Shown here piece after piece: positions 1 through 8,617 of a stretch of DNA of 64,000 bases; the first letter of the stretch is position 1, and each line of letters begins with the position of its first letter. Source of the stretch: Streptomyces sp. CoH27 (GTDB taxonomy: Bacteria; Actinomycetota; Actinomycetes; Streptomycetales; Streptomycetaceae); assembly GCF_020181035.1 (NCBI RefSeq), contig NZ_JAIQYY010000022.1:36594-100593 (forward strand), in the 5' to 3' direction. A model generated the notes under the pieces. It was not told the DNA's origin. It did not search any database and was given only the letters and a program-made list of their open reading frames with translations. A program made the translations under genes and the position numbers.

Positions 1-578
1 CCGCCGAGGACGTCGGTCGGGTAGTGCGCGCCCAGGGCGACCTGCGCCCAGCCCATCGCGGCTCCGGTCACCAGAGCCGCGGCGAGCACGAGTGACGTGC
101 CGGCCGTCCTGCCGAGGCCGAGCCGGCCCGTCGCGAGCAGTGCCGCCATGAGGGCGAGCGCGGTGAAGAAGGCGGTGTGCCCGCTCGGGTAGGACAGGTT
201 GCCGTCGCCGTGGATGGTGCGTCCCACCAGGTGCTTGAGCAGCGTCGCCGTCCCCACGGTCACGCCGGCCCCGACAACGACGAGCAACGCCGCGCGAGGA
301 CGTCGAAGCAACAGGCACCCCGCCACGGTGGCCACGATCAGCATCGCCGAGCCGGCGGGCTCCCCCAGGAAGTCCAAGGCCAGAGCGACGTAACGCCACG
401 GCGGCCGCACACTGTCCGCCGTCGGCTGGATGATCCACCTGTCCACCCTGCCGGGCTCGCTGTGGCCGGCGTACAGTACCCCGAGCACGACGACCATCAG
501 CGCGGCGAGGGCCGCGATCAGCCCGAGCCGCACGCGCAGGGACGGGGGCAGCACCGCAGGCGCCGGCCGGCCGGTCAC
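1..578 (-). CDS. PAP2-superfamily membrane phosphatase, 3' end beyond the window
   Basis: This is an integral membrane acid phosphatase of the PAP2/lipid-phosphate phosphatase type, read from a GTG at 578 and running off the left edge. The visible 192 codons show hydrophobic helices near residues 18-36 and 65-85. They also show a Lys-containing first motif (LLKHLVGR), the second motif YPSGHTA, and a third motif GAHYPTDVLGG with the catalytic His and Asp. These residues define the family, which dephosphorylates lipid pyrophosphates or related substrates at the membrane. The extreme C-terminus is missing. The GTG overlaps the stop of a 60-codon upstream reading frame (575-757) that I do not consider a proven gene. 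Family call is firm; substrate is unknown. Confidence 0.88.
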   Translation of the reverse strand, partial: MTGRPAPAVLPPSLRVRLGLIAALAALMVVVLGVLYAGHSEPGRVDRWIIQPTADSVRPPWRYVALALDFLGEPAGSAMLIVATVAGCLLLRRPRAALLVVVGAGVTVGTATLLKHLVGRTIHGDGNLSYPSGHTAFFTALALMAALLATGRLGLGRTAGTSLVLAAALVTGAAMGWAQVALGAHYPTDVLG

Positions 579-789
579 ACGCCCACCGCGTCCGGTCGAC
601 CTGCGAAAGCCCGCACTTCATTGCTGCACTCGACCGCGCCGCAACCCGCTGCATGGCGGCGGCCGGGCCCCACAAGAACTGCCCGCTGGGCTGGGCCGAC
701 TTCCAGGTCCGCTCCTGCCAGGCGATCCAACATGAGCCCCCTGTCGTGTCCGACCATAACCGCCCCGCAGCCAGCCTCTACTTGTCAGC

Positions 790-1131
790 CTAACGAACAA
801 TCCGCATAGACATACGAGCAGTGCCAAAACGAGCGCTGGTGACGGTGTCGTTCGCGCTGAGGTCCCGCTGCTGGTTGTGTCTGGTTCGCTGCGACCGTGC
901 AGTCACGGATCTGTGTCCGCGTACCCGCCGTCGTGGAACTGCCCGGCACGTCGAGATACTTGCCCGCACCGCACGCAGCACACCCGTACCGCTGGGCGGC
1001 GTGGCGGGCCGAAGTGACGCACGGGCACGTGCGCGGTAGAGCGAGATGTCGGTGGGGTCGGGTAGAGGCACTGGGTGTAGTGGGCGTCGTTGTCGACGAA
1101 GGTTTTGAGCCAGGGGAGCAGAACCTTCATG
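790..1131 (-). pseudogene. Relic of a secreted cutinase-like esterase fused to a CBM13 lectin
   Basis: No intact frame is present, but the minus strand carries recognisable pieces. Around 1131-1030 the peptide LLPWLKTFVDNDAHYTQ matches the characteristic C-terminal end of actinobacterial cutinase/polyester-hydrolase proteins. A linker like those of the neighbouring enzymes (TPPSGTG) follows. After a frameshift, KYLDVPGSSTTAGT and AANQT reproduce the first CBM13 repeat. Then the repeat unit jumps directly to a third-repeat-like piece (SANDTVTSA). The DNA is closely similar to the lectin region at 11478-11760, with roughly one repeat deleted between two AACCAG copies. The lectin part is clear; the cutinase assignment rests on one short block. 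Confidence 0.6.
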
Positions 1132-1930
1132 CCGGTGCCGGATCACTGCGGCTGTGCGGCGCAAGGGTGATGAGTCGGCGGTGAGCCGGCGTACGGCGTC
1201 GCAGCCGCCCGAGGGACCGGTCTCAAGCGGTGCTGGACGAGCGCCCTGGCCCTCACGGTGCTCACAGGCGTCTGGGCGTCATGAAGGCACAGGCGGACGA
1301 AGAGTGTCCGAGTGCCGTGAGCCTGCGGGGAATGACGCCGGGCCAGGGACCGTCCCGTGGTTACGCGATTCACGTCGTGCGCAAGCTGTGGTGCGAACCG
1401 GTTCCACGCAAGCGCTTCGACGAAGGAGGTTACGACCGGAGGAGTGCGGGGTCAATGGCGTGCCGCGAGGCCAAGCCAGGTGCCGACGGCGGGGCGGCGC
1501 TCCGCCGCTTCGGCCGGTGCAGTAGGAGCCGGTCGCCCGGCATACGGGGTCTGGCGGCTGCGTTCCTGTTCACCAGCAGCACGGCAGGTCATCCAGGTGA
1601 TCCGGGACCGGTCGGCGGGCATACCCGCGCGCCCTACCGGCCCGCGCGGCCGGCGGACCCGCCAGCACCTGCCATCCACGTTGTGGGGCGTGCGCGGACG
1701 CGTCGGCCGGCCATGACCCGTTGCAATCAAGCCGTCGAATCGATTCCGCGACAAGGTTTGTGACAGACGCTCCAACACCCTTGACAGTGCCGCGAAGTCG
1801 GGAGCACCGTCTCCCCCCGAAACCTCTCTGCAATCTCGCTGCAAAGACAACACCTTCAAGCGCTTCCGGATGCGCCGACGCCACCAACACCAAACCCGAC
1901 CGGGTTGCGTCGGCACGGTGGGGAGATCAG
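1132..1930. other. Gene-free stretch ahead of the lectin-enzyme cluster
   Basis: I see no supported gene here. Open frames on both strands lack family resemblance and signal features. The right end is presumably the promoter region of the GH54 gene at 1931. It contains TTGACA at 1781-1786, a GAATCGATTC palindrome at 1737-1746 and an AAGCGCTT palindrome at 1858-1865. The last has the general look of a LacI-family half-site pair, but I have no independent support for its use. Confidence 0.4.
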
Positions 1931-3541
1931 ATGGGCACCGCACGTGCAAGACACCAGCTGCTGTCGGGCCGCGGTGGCGTCCGGTTGTTACTCGCGGCGG
2001 TACGACGCCGCGGCAGGCCGGAAAACGCGCCGGATCAGGCACACGTCCCTCCGCCGGCAAGCTCACCCCGCTCTCGGCACTCTCGGCGGACCACGGTCGC
2101 CCGAGTGGGAGCCGCGGCCGTGCTCGTCGCCGGAGCCCTGGTCGGCGCCACGGCCACGGCGGGCACCGCTCGGGCCGCCACCTCAGGGCCGTGCGACATC
2201 TACGCGGCGGGCGGTACGCCCTGTGTGGCCGCGCACAGCACGACGCGAGCGCTGTACGCCTCGTACGACGGGCCGCTTTACCAGGTCCGGCGCGGCTCGG
2301 ACAACACCACCCGGGACATCGGCGTCCTGGGCGCGGGCGGGTACGCCGACGCCGCCGCCCAGGACTCGTTCTGCTCGGGGACGACGTGCCTGATCACGAT
2401 CGTCTACGACCAGTCCGGCCGCGGCAACAACCTCACCCAGGCGCCCGCGGGCGGCGCCGCGGGCGGGCCCGACAACCTCGCGAACGCGACCGCCGCGCCC
2501 ACCATGGTGGGCGGCCACAAGGCCTACGGCGTCTTCGTGGCGCCCGGCACCGGTTACCGGAACAACCACACCAACGGCATCGCCACCGGGGACAGCCCCG
2601 AGGGCATGTACGCGATCTTCGACGGCACGCACTACAACGGCGGCTGCTGCTTCGACTACGGCAACGCCGAGACGAACAGCAACGACGACGGCAACGGCAC
2701 CATGGAGGCCATCTACTTCGGCAACATCAGGGTCTGGGGCTACGGTTCGGGCAACGGCCCGTGGATCATGGCCGACCTGGAGAACGGGCTGTTCTCCGGA
2801 GTCAACCAGCACTACAACGCGGGCGATCCGACCATCAACTACCGGTACACGACCGCCATCATCAAGGGCGGGGCGAACCACTGGGCGATCCGTGGCGGCA
2901 ACGCGCAGTCCGGCGGGCTGTCCACCTTCTACGACGGGCCCCGTCCCAACGTCTCGGGCTACAACCCGATGCGCAAGCAGGGGGCCATCATCCTGGGCAC
3001 CGGCGGCGACAACAGCAAGGGCGCCCAAGGCACCTTCTACGAAGGGGTGATGACCTCAGGCTACCCGTCGGACGCGACCGAGAACGCCGTTCAGGCCAAC
3101 ATCACCGCGGCCGGATACAGCAATTCGTCTTCTGGAGGCGGGACAAGCACCGGCGCGCTGCACGCGGTGGGCGCGGGCAAGTGCCTGGACGTGCCCAACT
3201 CGTCCACCACGGCCGGCACACAGCTGCAGATCTGGGACTGCAACGGCGGCACCAACCAGACCTGGACCCGCACGTCCTCGGGCCAGCTGACCGTCTACAG
3301 CGGCAGCAGCCAAATGTGCCTGGACGCGTACGACAACCAGACCGCCGCCGGCACCAAGGTGGAGACCTGGCCGTGCAACGGCGGCGCCAACCAGCAATGG
3401 CAGCTGAACTCCGACGGCACCGTCACCGGAATCCAGTCCGGACTCTGCCTCGACGTCACCGGCGCCTCCACGGCCGACGGCGCCCTCGCCGAGCTGTGGC
3501 CGTGTACCGGCGGATCCAACCAGCAATGGAGCCTCAACTGA
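1931..3541 (+). CDS. Secreted GH54 alpha-L-arabinofuranosidase with C-terminal CBM13
   Basis: This enzyme should remove alpha-L-arabinofuranosyl side chains from arabinan, arabinoxylan or arabinogalactan outside the cell. The ATG at 1931 follows GGGGAG and gives 536 residues with an unusually long N-terminus. The hydrophobic signal core is only at about 57-80, ending TARA. The GH54 catalytic domain (about 86-400) starts GPCDIYAAGG and has the vicinal Cys pair in CCFDYG. It also has the nucleophile Glu in ADLENGLF and the acid/base Asp in GGDNS, by alignment with the fungal AkAbfB enzyme. A three-repeat ricin-type lectin (about 410-536, QxW repeats) replaces the CBM42 of fungal homologues. It is the first gene of the cluster. 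Confidence 0.93.
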   Translation: MGTARARHQLLSGRGGVRLLLAAVRRRGRPENAPDQAHVPPPASSPRSRHSRRTTVARVGAAAVLVAGALVGATATAGTARAATSGPCDIYAAGGTPCVAAHSTTRALYASYDGPLYQVRRGSDNTTRDIGVLGAGGYADAAAQDSFCSGTTCLITIVYDQSGRGNNLTQAPAGGAAGGPDNLANATAAPTMVGGHKAYGVFVAPGTGYRNNHTNGIATGDSPEGMYAIFDGTHYNGGCCFDYGNAETNSNDDGNGTMEAIYFGNIRVWGYGSGNGPWIMADLENGLFSGVNQHYNAGDPTINYRYTTAIIKGGANHWAIRGGNAQSGGLSTFYDGPRPNVSGYNPMRKQGAIILGTGGDNSKGAQGTFYEGVMTSGYPSDATENAVQANITAAGYSNSSSGGGTSTGALHAVGAGKCLDVPNSSTTAGTQLQIWDCNGGTNQTWTRTSSGQLTVYSGSSQMCLDAYDNQTAAGTKVETWPCNGGANQQWQLNSDGTVTGIQSGLCLDVTGASTADGALAELWPCTGGSNQQWSLN

Positions 3542-3559
3542 CCTGGACGGCACCGGTTC

Positions 3560-3988
3560 GTGGCCGGCAACGGCGGCAACACGTACGTGGCCACCGGTCC
3601 TCCGCACAACGATGTCCTCACCGGCAACGTCCCGGTCAGCGGCACCAACTGGCCGCAGGGCGCGCAGCAGGTGATCCATCAGGCAGGTGTCCCGGTCTCG
3701 GGCGGCTATGGGCACCTGCGGGCGCAGAACTCCGGACACGTCGTGGCGGTGTCGGGCGGCTCCACGGCCGCCGGTACGCCCGACATCGTGCAGCAGGCCC
3801 CGGACGGAACGGCCAGCAGCCTGTGGCTGCCGGTACGCCAGTCCGACGGCTCGTGCTCCTTCCAGAACAAGAACAGCGACCTGTGCCTTGACGTCTACGG
3901 CGGCGGCAGCGACCTCGGCCGGCAGCTCGACCAGCGGCCCTGCAAGAACACGGGCGGCAACAACCAGGACTTCACCCCCCTCCGCTGA
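3560..3988 (+). pseudogene. Orphan ricin-type lectin fragment in frame after the GH54 stop
   Basis: A 142-codon open frame has no signal peptide and no convincing ribosome site before its possible GTG. From about residue 46 onward it resembles the lectin at the end of the GH39-like protein (for example DIVQQAP, LWLPVRQSDGS and DLCLDVYGGGS). The first 45 residues look like the tail of an unidentified catalytic domain. It is in the same reading frame as the preceding GH54 gene, separated by that gene's TGA and six codons. It therefore could be the remnant of a lost neighbouring enzyme or of a longer fusion. Stop-codon read-through is possible but unsupported. Confidence 0.65.
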
Positions 3989-4045
3989 CCGGCTCGCGTG
4001 CTCGTTCACCCCCCACCCACTGTCCCGCACCAGTGAGGAACGCTG

Positions 4046-5185
4046 ATGATGAAGAAGTACGCGGCATCCCTGGCCGTCGCGCTGACGGCCGCGCTCGGCG
4101 TCGGCACCAACCTGCCCGCGGCGGCGGCCACCGGCACCGAGCCGCCGCCCTCCGCCGCACGGGCCGCGGCGCCCGCCGCCTTGCGGCTGATGCCGTTGGG
4201 CGACTCGATCACCTGGGGCGTCGGCAGCCCGTCCGGGAACGGCTACCGGGGCTTCCTGTGGAACCAGCTGGCGGCCGAAGGGCACGCCCTGGACTTCGTC
4301 GGCTCGGGTCGGGCCGGCACCATGTCCGACCCGGACAACGAAGGCCACTCCGGCTGGCGGATCGACCAGATAACCGGCATCGCGGACTCCGTGCTGGCCC
4401 GTTATCGGCCGAACGTGGTCACCCTGGAGATCGGTACCAACGACCTGAACGGCAACTACCAGGTCCCGACCGCCCCCGACCGGCTCCGCGCGCTCATCGA
4501 CCGGATCACCGGCGACGCCCCCGACGCGACCGTCCTCGTCGGCACCGTGATCGTCTCCACCAGCGGCACCGAGGAGGCCAACCGGCCCGCTTTCAACGCA
4601 AGGCTCCCCGGAATCGTCCAGGCCGAGCAGGCCGCCGGCAAGCACGTACGCCTGGTGGACATGAGTGCCCTGACCACCGCGGACCTGGCCGACTCCCTGC
4701 ACCCCAACGACAACGGCTACAGAAAGATGGCGGACGCCTTCAACGCCGGGGTCCAGGCCGCGGACGCGGCAGGCTGGATCAAGCCGCCAGTTTCCGTGGG
4801 CGGTCAGGTGAGCTCCGGAATCGCGGGGAAGTGCCTGGACGTCAACGGCGGCAACAGCGCCAACGGGACCGCCGCGGACATCCGGTCCTGCAACGGCTCC
4901 GAGGCTCAGCAGTGGTCCGCGCGCTCCGACGGCACCCTGCGAGCGCTCGGGAAGTGCCTTGATGCCACCGGACGCGGTACCGCCAACGGCACCAAGATCG
5001 AGATCTGGGACTGCAACAGCGGCGCCAACCAGCAATGGCAGGCGTACAACGGCGGTTACCGCAACCCCGTCTCCGGCCGCTGCCTCGACGACCCCGGCGC
5101 GTCCGCCACCGACGGTACGCAACTGGTCCTGTGGGACTGCAACGGCGGGGCCAACCAGCAGTGGACCGCTCTGCCGGTCTCCTGA
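4046..5185 (+). CDS. Secreted SGNH-hydrolase (CE3-like) esterase with CBM13
   Basis: The protein is predicted to be an extracellular carbohydrate esterase, probably removing acetyl groups from xylan or a similar polymer. After a signal peptide (about 1-28), the SGNH domain (about 46-235) shows the block I Ser in GDSITWG (Ser54). Block III is GTND (130-133), and block V is DSLHPN with the Asp216/His219 pair. A three-repeat CBM13 lectin fills about 268-379. The start ATG at 4046 follows GAGGAA, and a second in-frame ATG lies immediately after. Position between the GH54 and GH10 genes supports a role as xylan debranching esterase. Substrate is inferred from the family and context. Confidence 0.85.
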   Translation: MMKKYAASLAVALTAALGVGTNLPAAAATGTEPPPSAARAAAPAALRLMPLGDSITWGVGSPSGNGYRGFLWNQLAAEGHALDFVGSGRAGTMSDPDNEGHSGWRIDQITGIADSVLARYRPNVVTLEIGTNDLNGNYQVPTAPDRLRALIDRITGDAPDATVLVGTVIVSTSGTEEANRPAFNARLPGIVQAEQAAGKHVRLVDMSALTTADLADSLHPNDNGYRKMADAFNAGVQAADAAGWIKPPVSVGGQVSSGIAGKCLDVNGGNSANGTAADIRSCNGSEAQQWSARSDGTLRALGKCLDATGRGTANGTKIEIWDCNSGANQQWQAYNGGYRNPVSGRCLDDPGASATDGTQLVLWDCNGGANQQWTALPVS

Positions 5186-5260
5186 GCCCGTGACCCGACT
5201 CCCCTCGCAGCACCGTCGCGCGGTCGGTGTCACCCCCCCACACAAGAAGGATGATCCTTT

Positions 5261-6730
5261 ATGTCCTGGCTCAATGAGCGGCCCCGTCTTCGCAAGGCCC
5301 TCGTCTCGGTCACCGGTTTGACCGCCGGCACGGTACTGGCCCTGGCGGGCATGGCGGCGCCTGCCGCCCATGCGGCTTCCAGCACGCTGGGCGCGGCCGC
5401 GTCCGGCAGTGGCCGCTATTTCGGCACGGCCGTGGCCGCCGGGAGGCTCGGTGATTCGACGTATTCCACGATTCTCGACCGGGAGTTCAACATGATCACT
5501 CCGGAGAACGAGATGAAGTGGGACACCACCGAACCGTCCCGCGGCAACTTCAACTTCGGCCCGGGCGACCAGATCGTCGGCCACGCCACCGCGCACGGTC
5601 AGCGGATGCGTGGCCATACCCTGGTGTGGCACTCGCAGTTGCCCGGCTGGGTCAGTGGCATCAGGGACGCGAACACGCTGCGCAGCGTGATGAACAACCA
5701 CATCACCACGGTGATGAACCACTACAAGGGCAAGATCTATGCCTGGGACGTGGTCAACGAAGCCTTCGCCGACGGCTCCACCCAGCACCGCAGCTCGGTG
5801 TTCCAGGACGTGCTCGGGAACGGCTTCATCGAGGAGGCGTTCCGCACCGCCCGGGCCGTCGACCCTTCCGCCAAGCTCTGCTACAACGACTACAACATCG
5901 AGAACTGGTCGGACGCCAAGACCCAGGGTGTCTACAACATGGTGCGCGACTTCAAGGCGCGCGGCGTGCCCATCGACTGCGTCGGCCTCCAGAGCCACTT
6001 CGGCACCGGCGGCCCGCCGTCGAGCTTCCAGACCACGCTGGCCAACTTCGCGGCCCTCGGCGTCGACGTCCAGATCACCGAACTCGACATCGCCCAGGCA
6101 TCGCCGACCGCCTACGCCAACACGGTGCGGGCGTGCATGAACGTTCCCCGCTGCACCGGCATCACCGTGTGGGGGATCAGGGACAGCGACTCGTGGCGGT
6201 CGGGCGAGAACCCGCTGCTGTTCAGCGGTAACGGCAGCAAGAAGCCGGCCTACGACGCGGTCCTGTCCGCGCTGGGCGGCGGTACGGGGAACTCGGGGGG
6301 CATCGTCTCGGGCCAGGTGTACGCGCTGAGCGACGTCGCCGCGGGGCGAATGCTGGACGTGCCGAGCGGGCAGACGGCGAACGGCACGCCGCTGCAGGTC
6401 TGGGACGCCAACGGTGGCGCCGCGAACCAGCAGTGGCGAGCGAATCAGAACGGTGACGGTTCCTACACGCTGACGAATATCGGCAGTGGGCGGGTTCTGG
6501 ACGAGCCGGGTGGCCAGATCGGCAATGGCACGCGGATGGAGCTCTGGGATGCCAACGGCGGTGCGAACCAGCACTGGCAGGCGAACCGGAACGGCGACGG
6601 TTCGTACACCCTGATCAACGTCGCTTCCGGGCGGGCGCTGGAGAGTCCAGGCGGGCAGACTGCCAACGGGGCCCCCATCCAGATCTGGGACTCCACCGGC
6701 GGCGCCAACCAGCACTGGAACTTCAGGTGA
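5261..6730 (+). CDS. Secreted GH10 endo-beta-1,4-xylanase with CBM13
   Basis: This is a classic endoxylanase cleaving internal beta-1,4-xylosyl bonds. The signal peptide spans about 1-38 (ending AHA). The (beta/alpha)8 GH10 domain covers about 40-340. It contains the acid/base Glu167 in WDVVNEAF and the nucleophile Glu274 in ITELDIA, both in their standard contexts, and a WHSQLPGW substrate-binding strand. A ricin-type lectin with three VWDANGG-like repeats occupies about 352-489. The ATG at 5261 follows AGAAGGA. It appears to be the last gene of the first transcription unit, since a 346-bp gap with its own promoter-like features follows. It is the only clear endo-acting backbone xylanase in the window. 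Confidence 0.96.
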   Translation: MSWLNERPRLRKALVSVTGLTAGTVLALAGMAAPAAHAASSTLGAAASGSGRYFGTAVAAGRLGDSTYSTILDREFNMITPENEMKWDTTEPSRGNFNFGPGDQIVGHATAHGQRMRGHTLVWHSQLPGWVSGIRDANTLRSVMNNHITTVMNHYKGKIYAWDVVNEAFADGSTQHRSSVFQDVLGNGFIEEAFRTARAVDPSAKLCYNDYNIENWSDAKTQGVYNMVRDFKARGVPIDCVGLQSHFGTGGPPSSFQTTLANFAALGVDVQITELDIAQASPTAYANTVRACMNVPRCTGITVWGIRDSDSWRSGENPLLFSGNGSKKPAYDAVLSALGGGTGNSGGIVSGQVYALSDVAAGRMLDVPSGQTANGTPLQVWDANGGAANQQWRANQNGDGSYTLTNIGSGRVLDEPGGQIGNGTRMELWDANGGANQHWQANRNGDGSYTLINVASGRALESPGGQTANGAPIQIWDSTGGANQHWNFR

Positions 6731-6864
6731 GGTGATCGGCGCCAAGCGCGCGCTCCTGCCCGCGGTCCGCTTCGGAGTACCGCGAACCCACCCCCGCGTC
6801 CGGCACGGTCGCCGTCGCCGGAAGCGGGTTCCGGCATGCCGTCATGGCGAGCCGACCGGGACAA

Positions 6865-6953
6865 ACATGGGATGGATCGAGTTCTGATTCGGTGAGACAC
6901 ATGCATTGACACTGTGTCAGGTATGTGGGATCACTATGGAACATGGGATGTCT
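6865..6953 (+). promoter_or_regulatory. Promoter and palindromic operator cluster for the second lectin-enzyme unit
   Basis: The 346-bp gap before the GH54 gene at 7077 holds several ordered elements. TGACACTGTGTCA (6907-6919) is a perfect 6-1-6 palindrome overlapping the -35-like TTGACA at 6906-6911. ACATGGGATGT (6941-6951) is an ACAT-N3-ATGT inverted repeat, and a weaker copy, ACATGGGATGG, sits at 6865-6875. The same palindrome class occurs twice upstream of the sugar importer at 49423. No good -10 box can be fixed; CACTAT at 6932-6937 is the nearest candidate. The bases are certain; regulatory function is inferred. Confidence 0.5.
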
Positions 6954-7076
6954 GAGTGTTCTCTGTGAGTACATTCGGACCCGCTGACGGGAGCGGTCGA
7001 CGGACCCCCCTGCTGGATTCCCTCGGACAGGCACGGCACTCTCTGCTCCCCTTCCCCCACATATTCGAGGAACAGA

Positions 7077-8573
7077 ATGCAGCCCTCATCCGTTTCGCCC
7101 CGGAGCCCCGCTCATGGACCACGCTTATCGACAACCGCCGCCGCATGCGTGATGGCACTGCTGACCGTCTTGCTGACGACCGCGCCGACATGGTCGGCAT
7201 CGGCACCTGTGGCTCCCGTGGTGAGCTCGGCGTCGGGGCGGTGCCTGGACGTCAAGGGCAACGTCGACACGCCGGGAACGGCGTTGGAGATCTGGGACTG
7301 CAACGACCAGGTCAATCAGGCGTTCGAGTTCACATCGGCGGGTGAGCTGAGGACGATGAGCGGCACCCGGTGCGTGGACGCCTACGACAAGCGGACGGCT
7401 CCCGGAGCCCCGGTGGTCATCCGGTCGTGCGACGGACAGCCGACCCAGGTGTGGCGACAGAACTCCGACGGGTCCGTCACCAGTGTGGCGTCCGGATTCT
7501 GCCTGGACGTCAACGGGGCGGGAACGGCCAACGGCACCGCGGTCATCCTGTGGACCTGCAACGGCCAGAGCAACCAGAAGTGGAGCACCCCGACACCTCC
7601 GCCCAGCGGATCGGGCCCGTGCGACATCTACTCCGCGGGCGGTACGCCGTGCGTGGCCGCGCACAGCACGGTGCGGGCGCTCTACGGTTCGTACAACGGC
7701 TCCCTGTACCAGGTCAGGCGCGGCTCGGACAACGCGACCAGGGACATCGGTGTGCTGGCGCCCGGCGGCTTCGCCGACGCGGCGGCGCAGGACTCGTTCT
7801 GCGCGGGCACCTCGTGTGTGATCACGGTCGTCCGCGACCAGTCCGGACACGGCAACGACCTGTGGTACCAGGGCTCGGCCCAGGTCCCGGGATCGAGTCA
7901 GAGCAGCCCCGCGAAGGCGACCTCCGAGTCGCTGACCGCCGGGGGCACCAAGGCGTACTCGCTGTACTTCAATCCCGGGAACAGCTATTGGCGGGACGGT
8001 CACCTGACGGGCGTGCCGACCGGCGCCGCACCTGAAGGGGCGTACATGGTCACCAGTGGCACCCACGTCAACAGTGGCTGCTGCTTCGACTACGGCAACA
8101 GCGAGACGGACAGAAGGGCCGACGCCGCCGGGGCGATGGACGCGATCAACTTCGGTACCGAGTGCTGGTTCGGCGGCTGCTCGGGAAGCGGTCCCTGGGT
8201 GCAGGCCGATCTCGAATGGGGCCTGTACTCCGGCGGCAGCCAGTCCTGGAACACCAACCAGCGAGCGTTTCCGGGCAAGTTCGTCACCGCGATGCTGAAG
8301 AACAACGGGACGTCGAGGTTCGCCCTCAAGGGCGGCAACGCGCAGTCCGGCGGCCTGACCGCCCTGTGGGACGGCGGGCTTCCGGGCGGATACAGCCCCA
8401 TGAAGAAACAGGGAGCCATCGTCCTGGGCAGTGGCGGCGACTGCTGCAAGCCCGGCGGCGGCGCCAACCTGAGCGCCGGCACCTTCTACGAGGGAGCCAT
8501 GGTCGCCGGCTACCCGTCCGACGCGACCGACGACGCGGTGCAGGCCAACATCACTGCCGCCGGCTACCGCTGA
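7077..8573 (+). CDS. Secreted GH54 alpha-L-arabinofuranosidase with N-terminal CBM13
   Basis: This second GH54 paralogue has its modules in reverse order. After a signal segment (about 20-42), a three-repeat ricin-type lectin (about 47-172) precedes a TPPPSGSG linker and the catalytic domain (about 180-498). The catalytic part retains GPCDIYSAGG, the vicinal cysteines in CCFDYG, the nucleophile Glu in ADLEWGLY and the acid/base Asp in GSGGDCC. The loop after that Asp is rewritten with two cysteines, unlike the GGDNS of the other two copies. Substrate preference may therefore differ. The ATG at 7077 follows GAGGAA. It leads a unit of seven or eight closely spaced genes. Confidence 0.9.
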   Translation: MQPSSVSPRSPAHGPRLSTTAAACVMALLTVLLTTAPTWSASAPVAPVVSSASGRCLDVKGNVDTPGTALEIWDCNDQVNQAFEFTSAGELRTMSGTRCVDAYDKRTAPGAPVVIRSCDGQPTQVWRQNSDGSVTSVASGFCLDVNGAGTANGTAVILWTCNGQSNQKWSTPTPPPSGSGPCDIYSAGGTPCVAAHSTVRALYGSYNGSLYQVRRGSDNATRDIGVLAPGGFADAAAQDSFCAGTSCVITVVRDQSGHGNDLWYQGSAQVPGSSQSSPAKATSESLTAGGTKAYSLYFNPGNSYWRDGHLTGVPTGAAPEGAYMVTSGTHVNSGCCFDYGNSETDRRADAAGAMDAINFGTECWFGGCSGSGPWVQADLEWGLYSGGSQSWNTNQRAFPGKFVTAMLKNNGTSRFALKGGNAQSGGLTALWDGGLPGGYSPMKKQGAIVLGSGGDCCKPGGGANLSAGTFYEGAMVAGYPSDATDDAVQANITAAGYR

Positions 8574-8617
8574 ACAGCCGCTCAGCTTCCCCAACTCGCC
8601 CCAGGAGTCGATGACTT

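Noticed and set aside
575..757. 60-codon minus-strand frame overlapping the PAP2 start by four bases
   Set aside because: The overlap looks like coupling, but the peptide has no recognisable features and coding composition is unconvincing.
1410..1865. AAGCGCTT palindromes at 1410-1417 and 1858-1865 as LacI-family operators
   Set aside because: Short palindromes of this kind occur by chance in such DNA and also inside coding sequence (for example near 47806), so I did not call them operators.
2701..2720. Glu in MEAIYFG of the first GH54 as catalytic nucleophile, implying inactive paralogues (Asp or Asn there)
   Set aside because: Residue counting against the fungal AkAbfB sequence puts the nucleophile in the later D-x-E-N motif, which all three copies keep.
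3056..6745. Very long minus-strand open frame (1229 codons) opposite the esterase and xylanase genes
   Set aside because: It is the high-GC mirror of three good plus-strand genes, has no family motifs, and is Val/Gly/Arg-biased as expected for an antisense frame.
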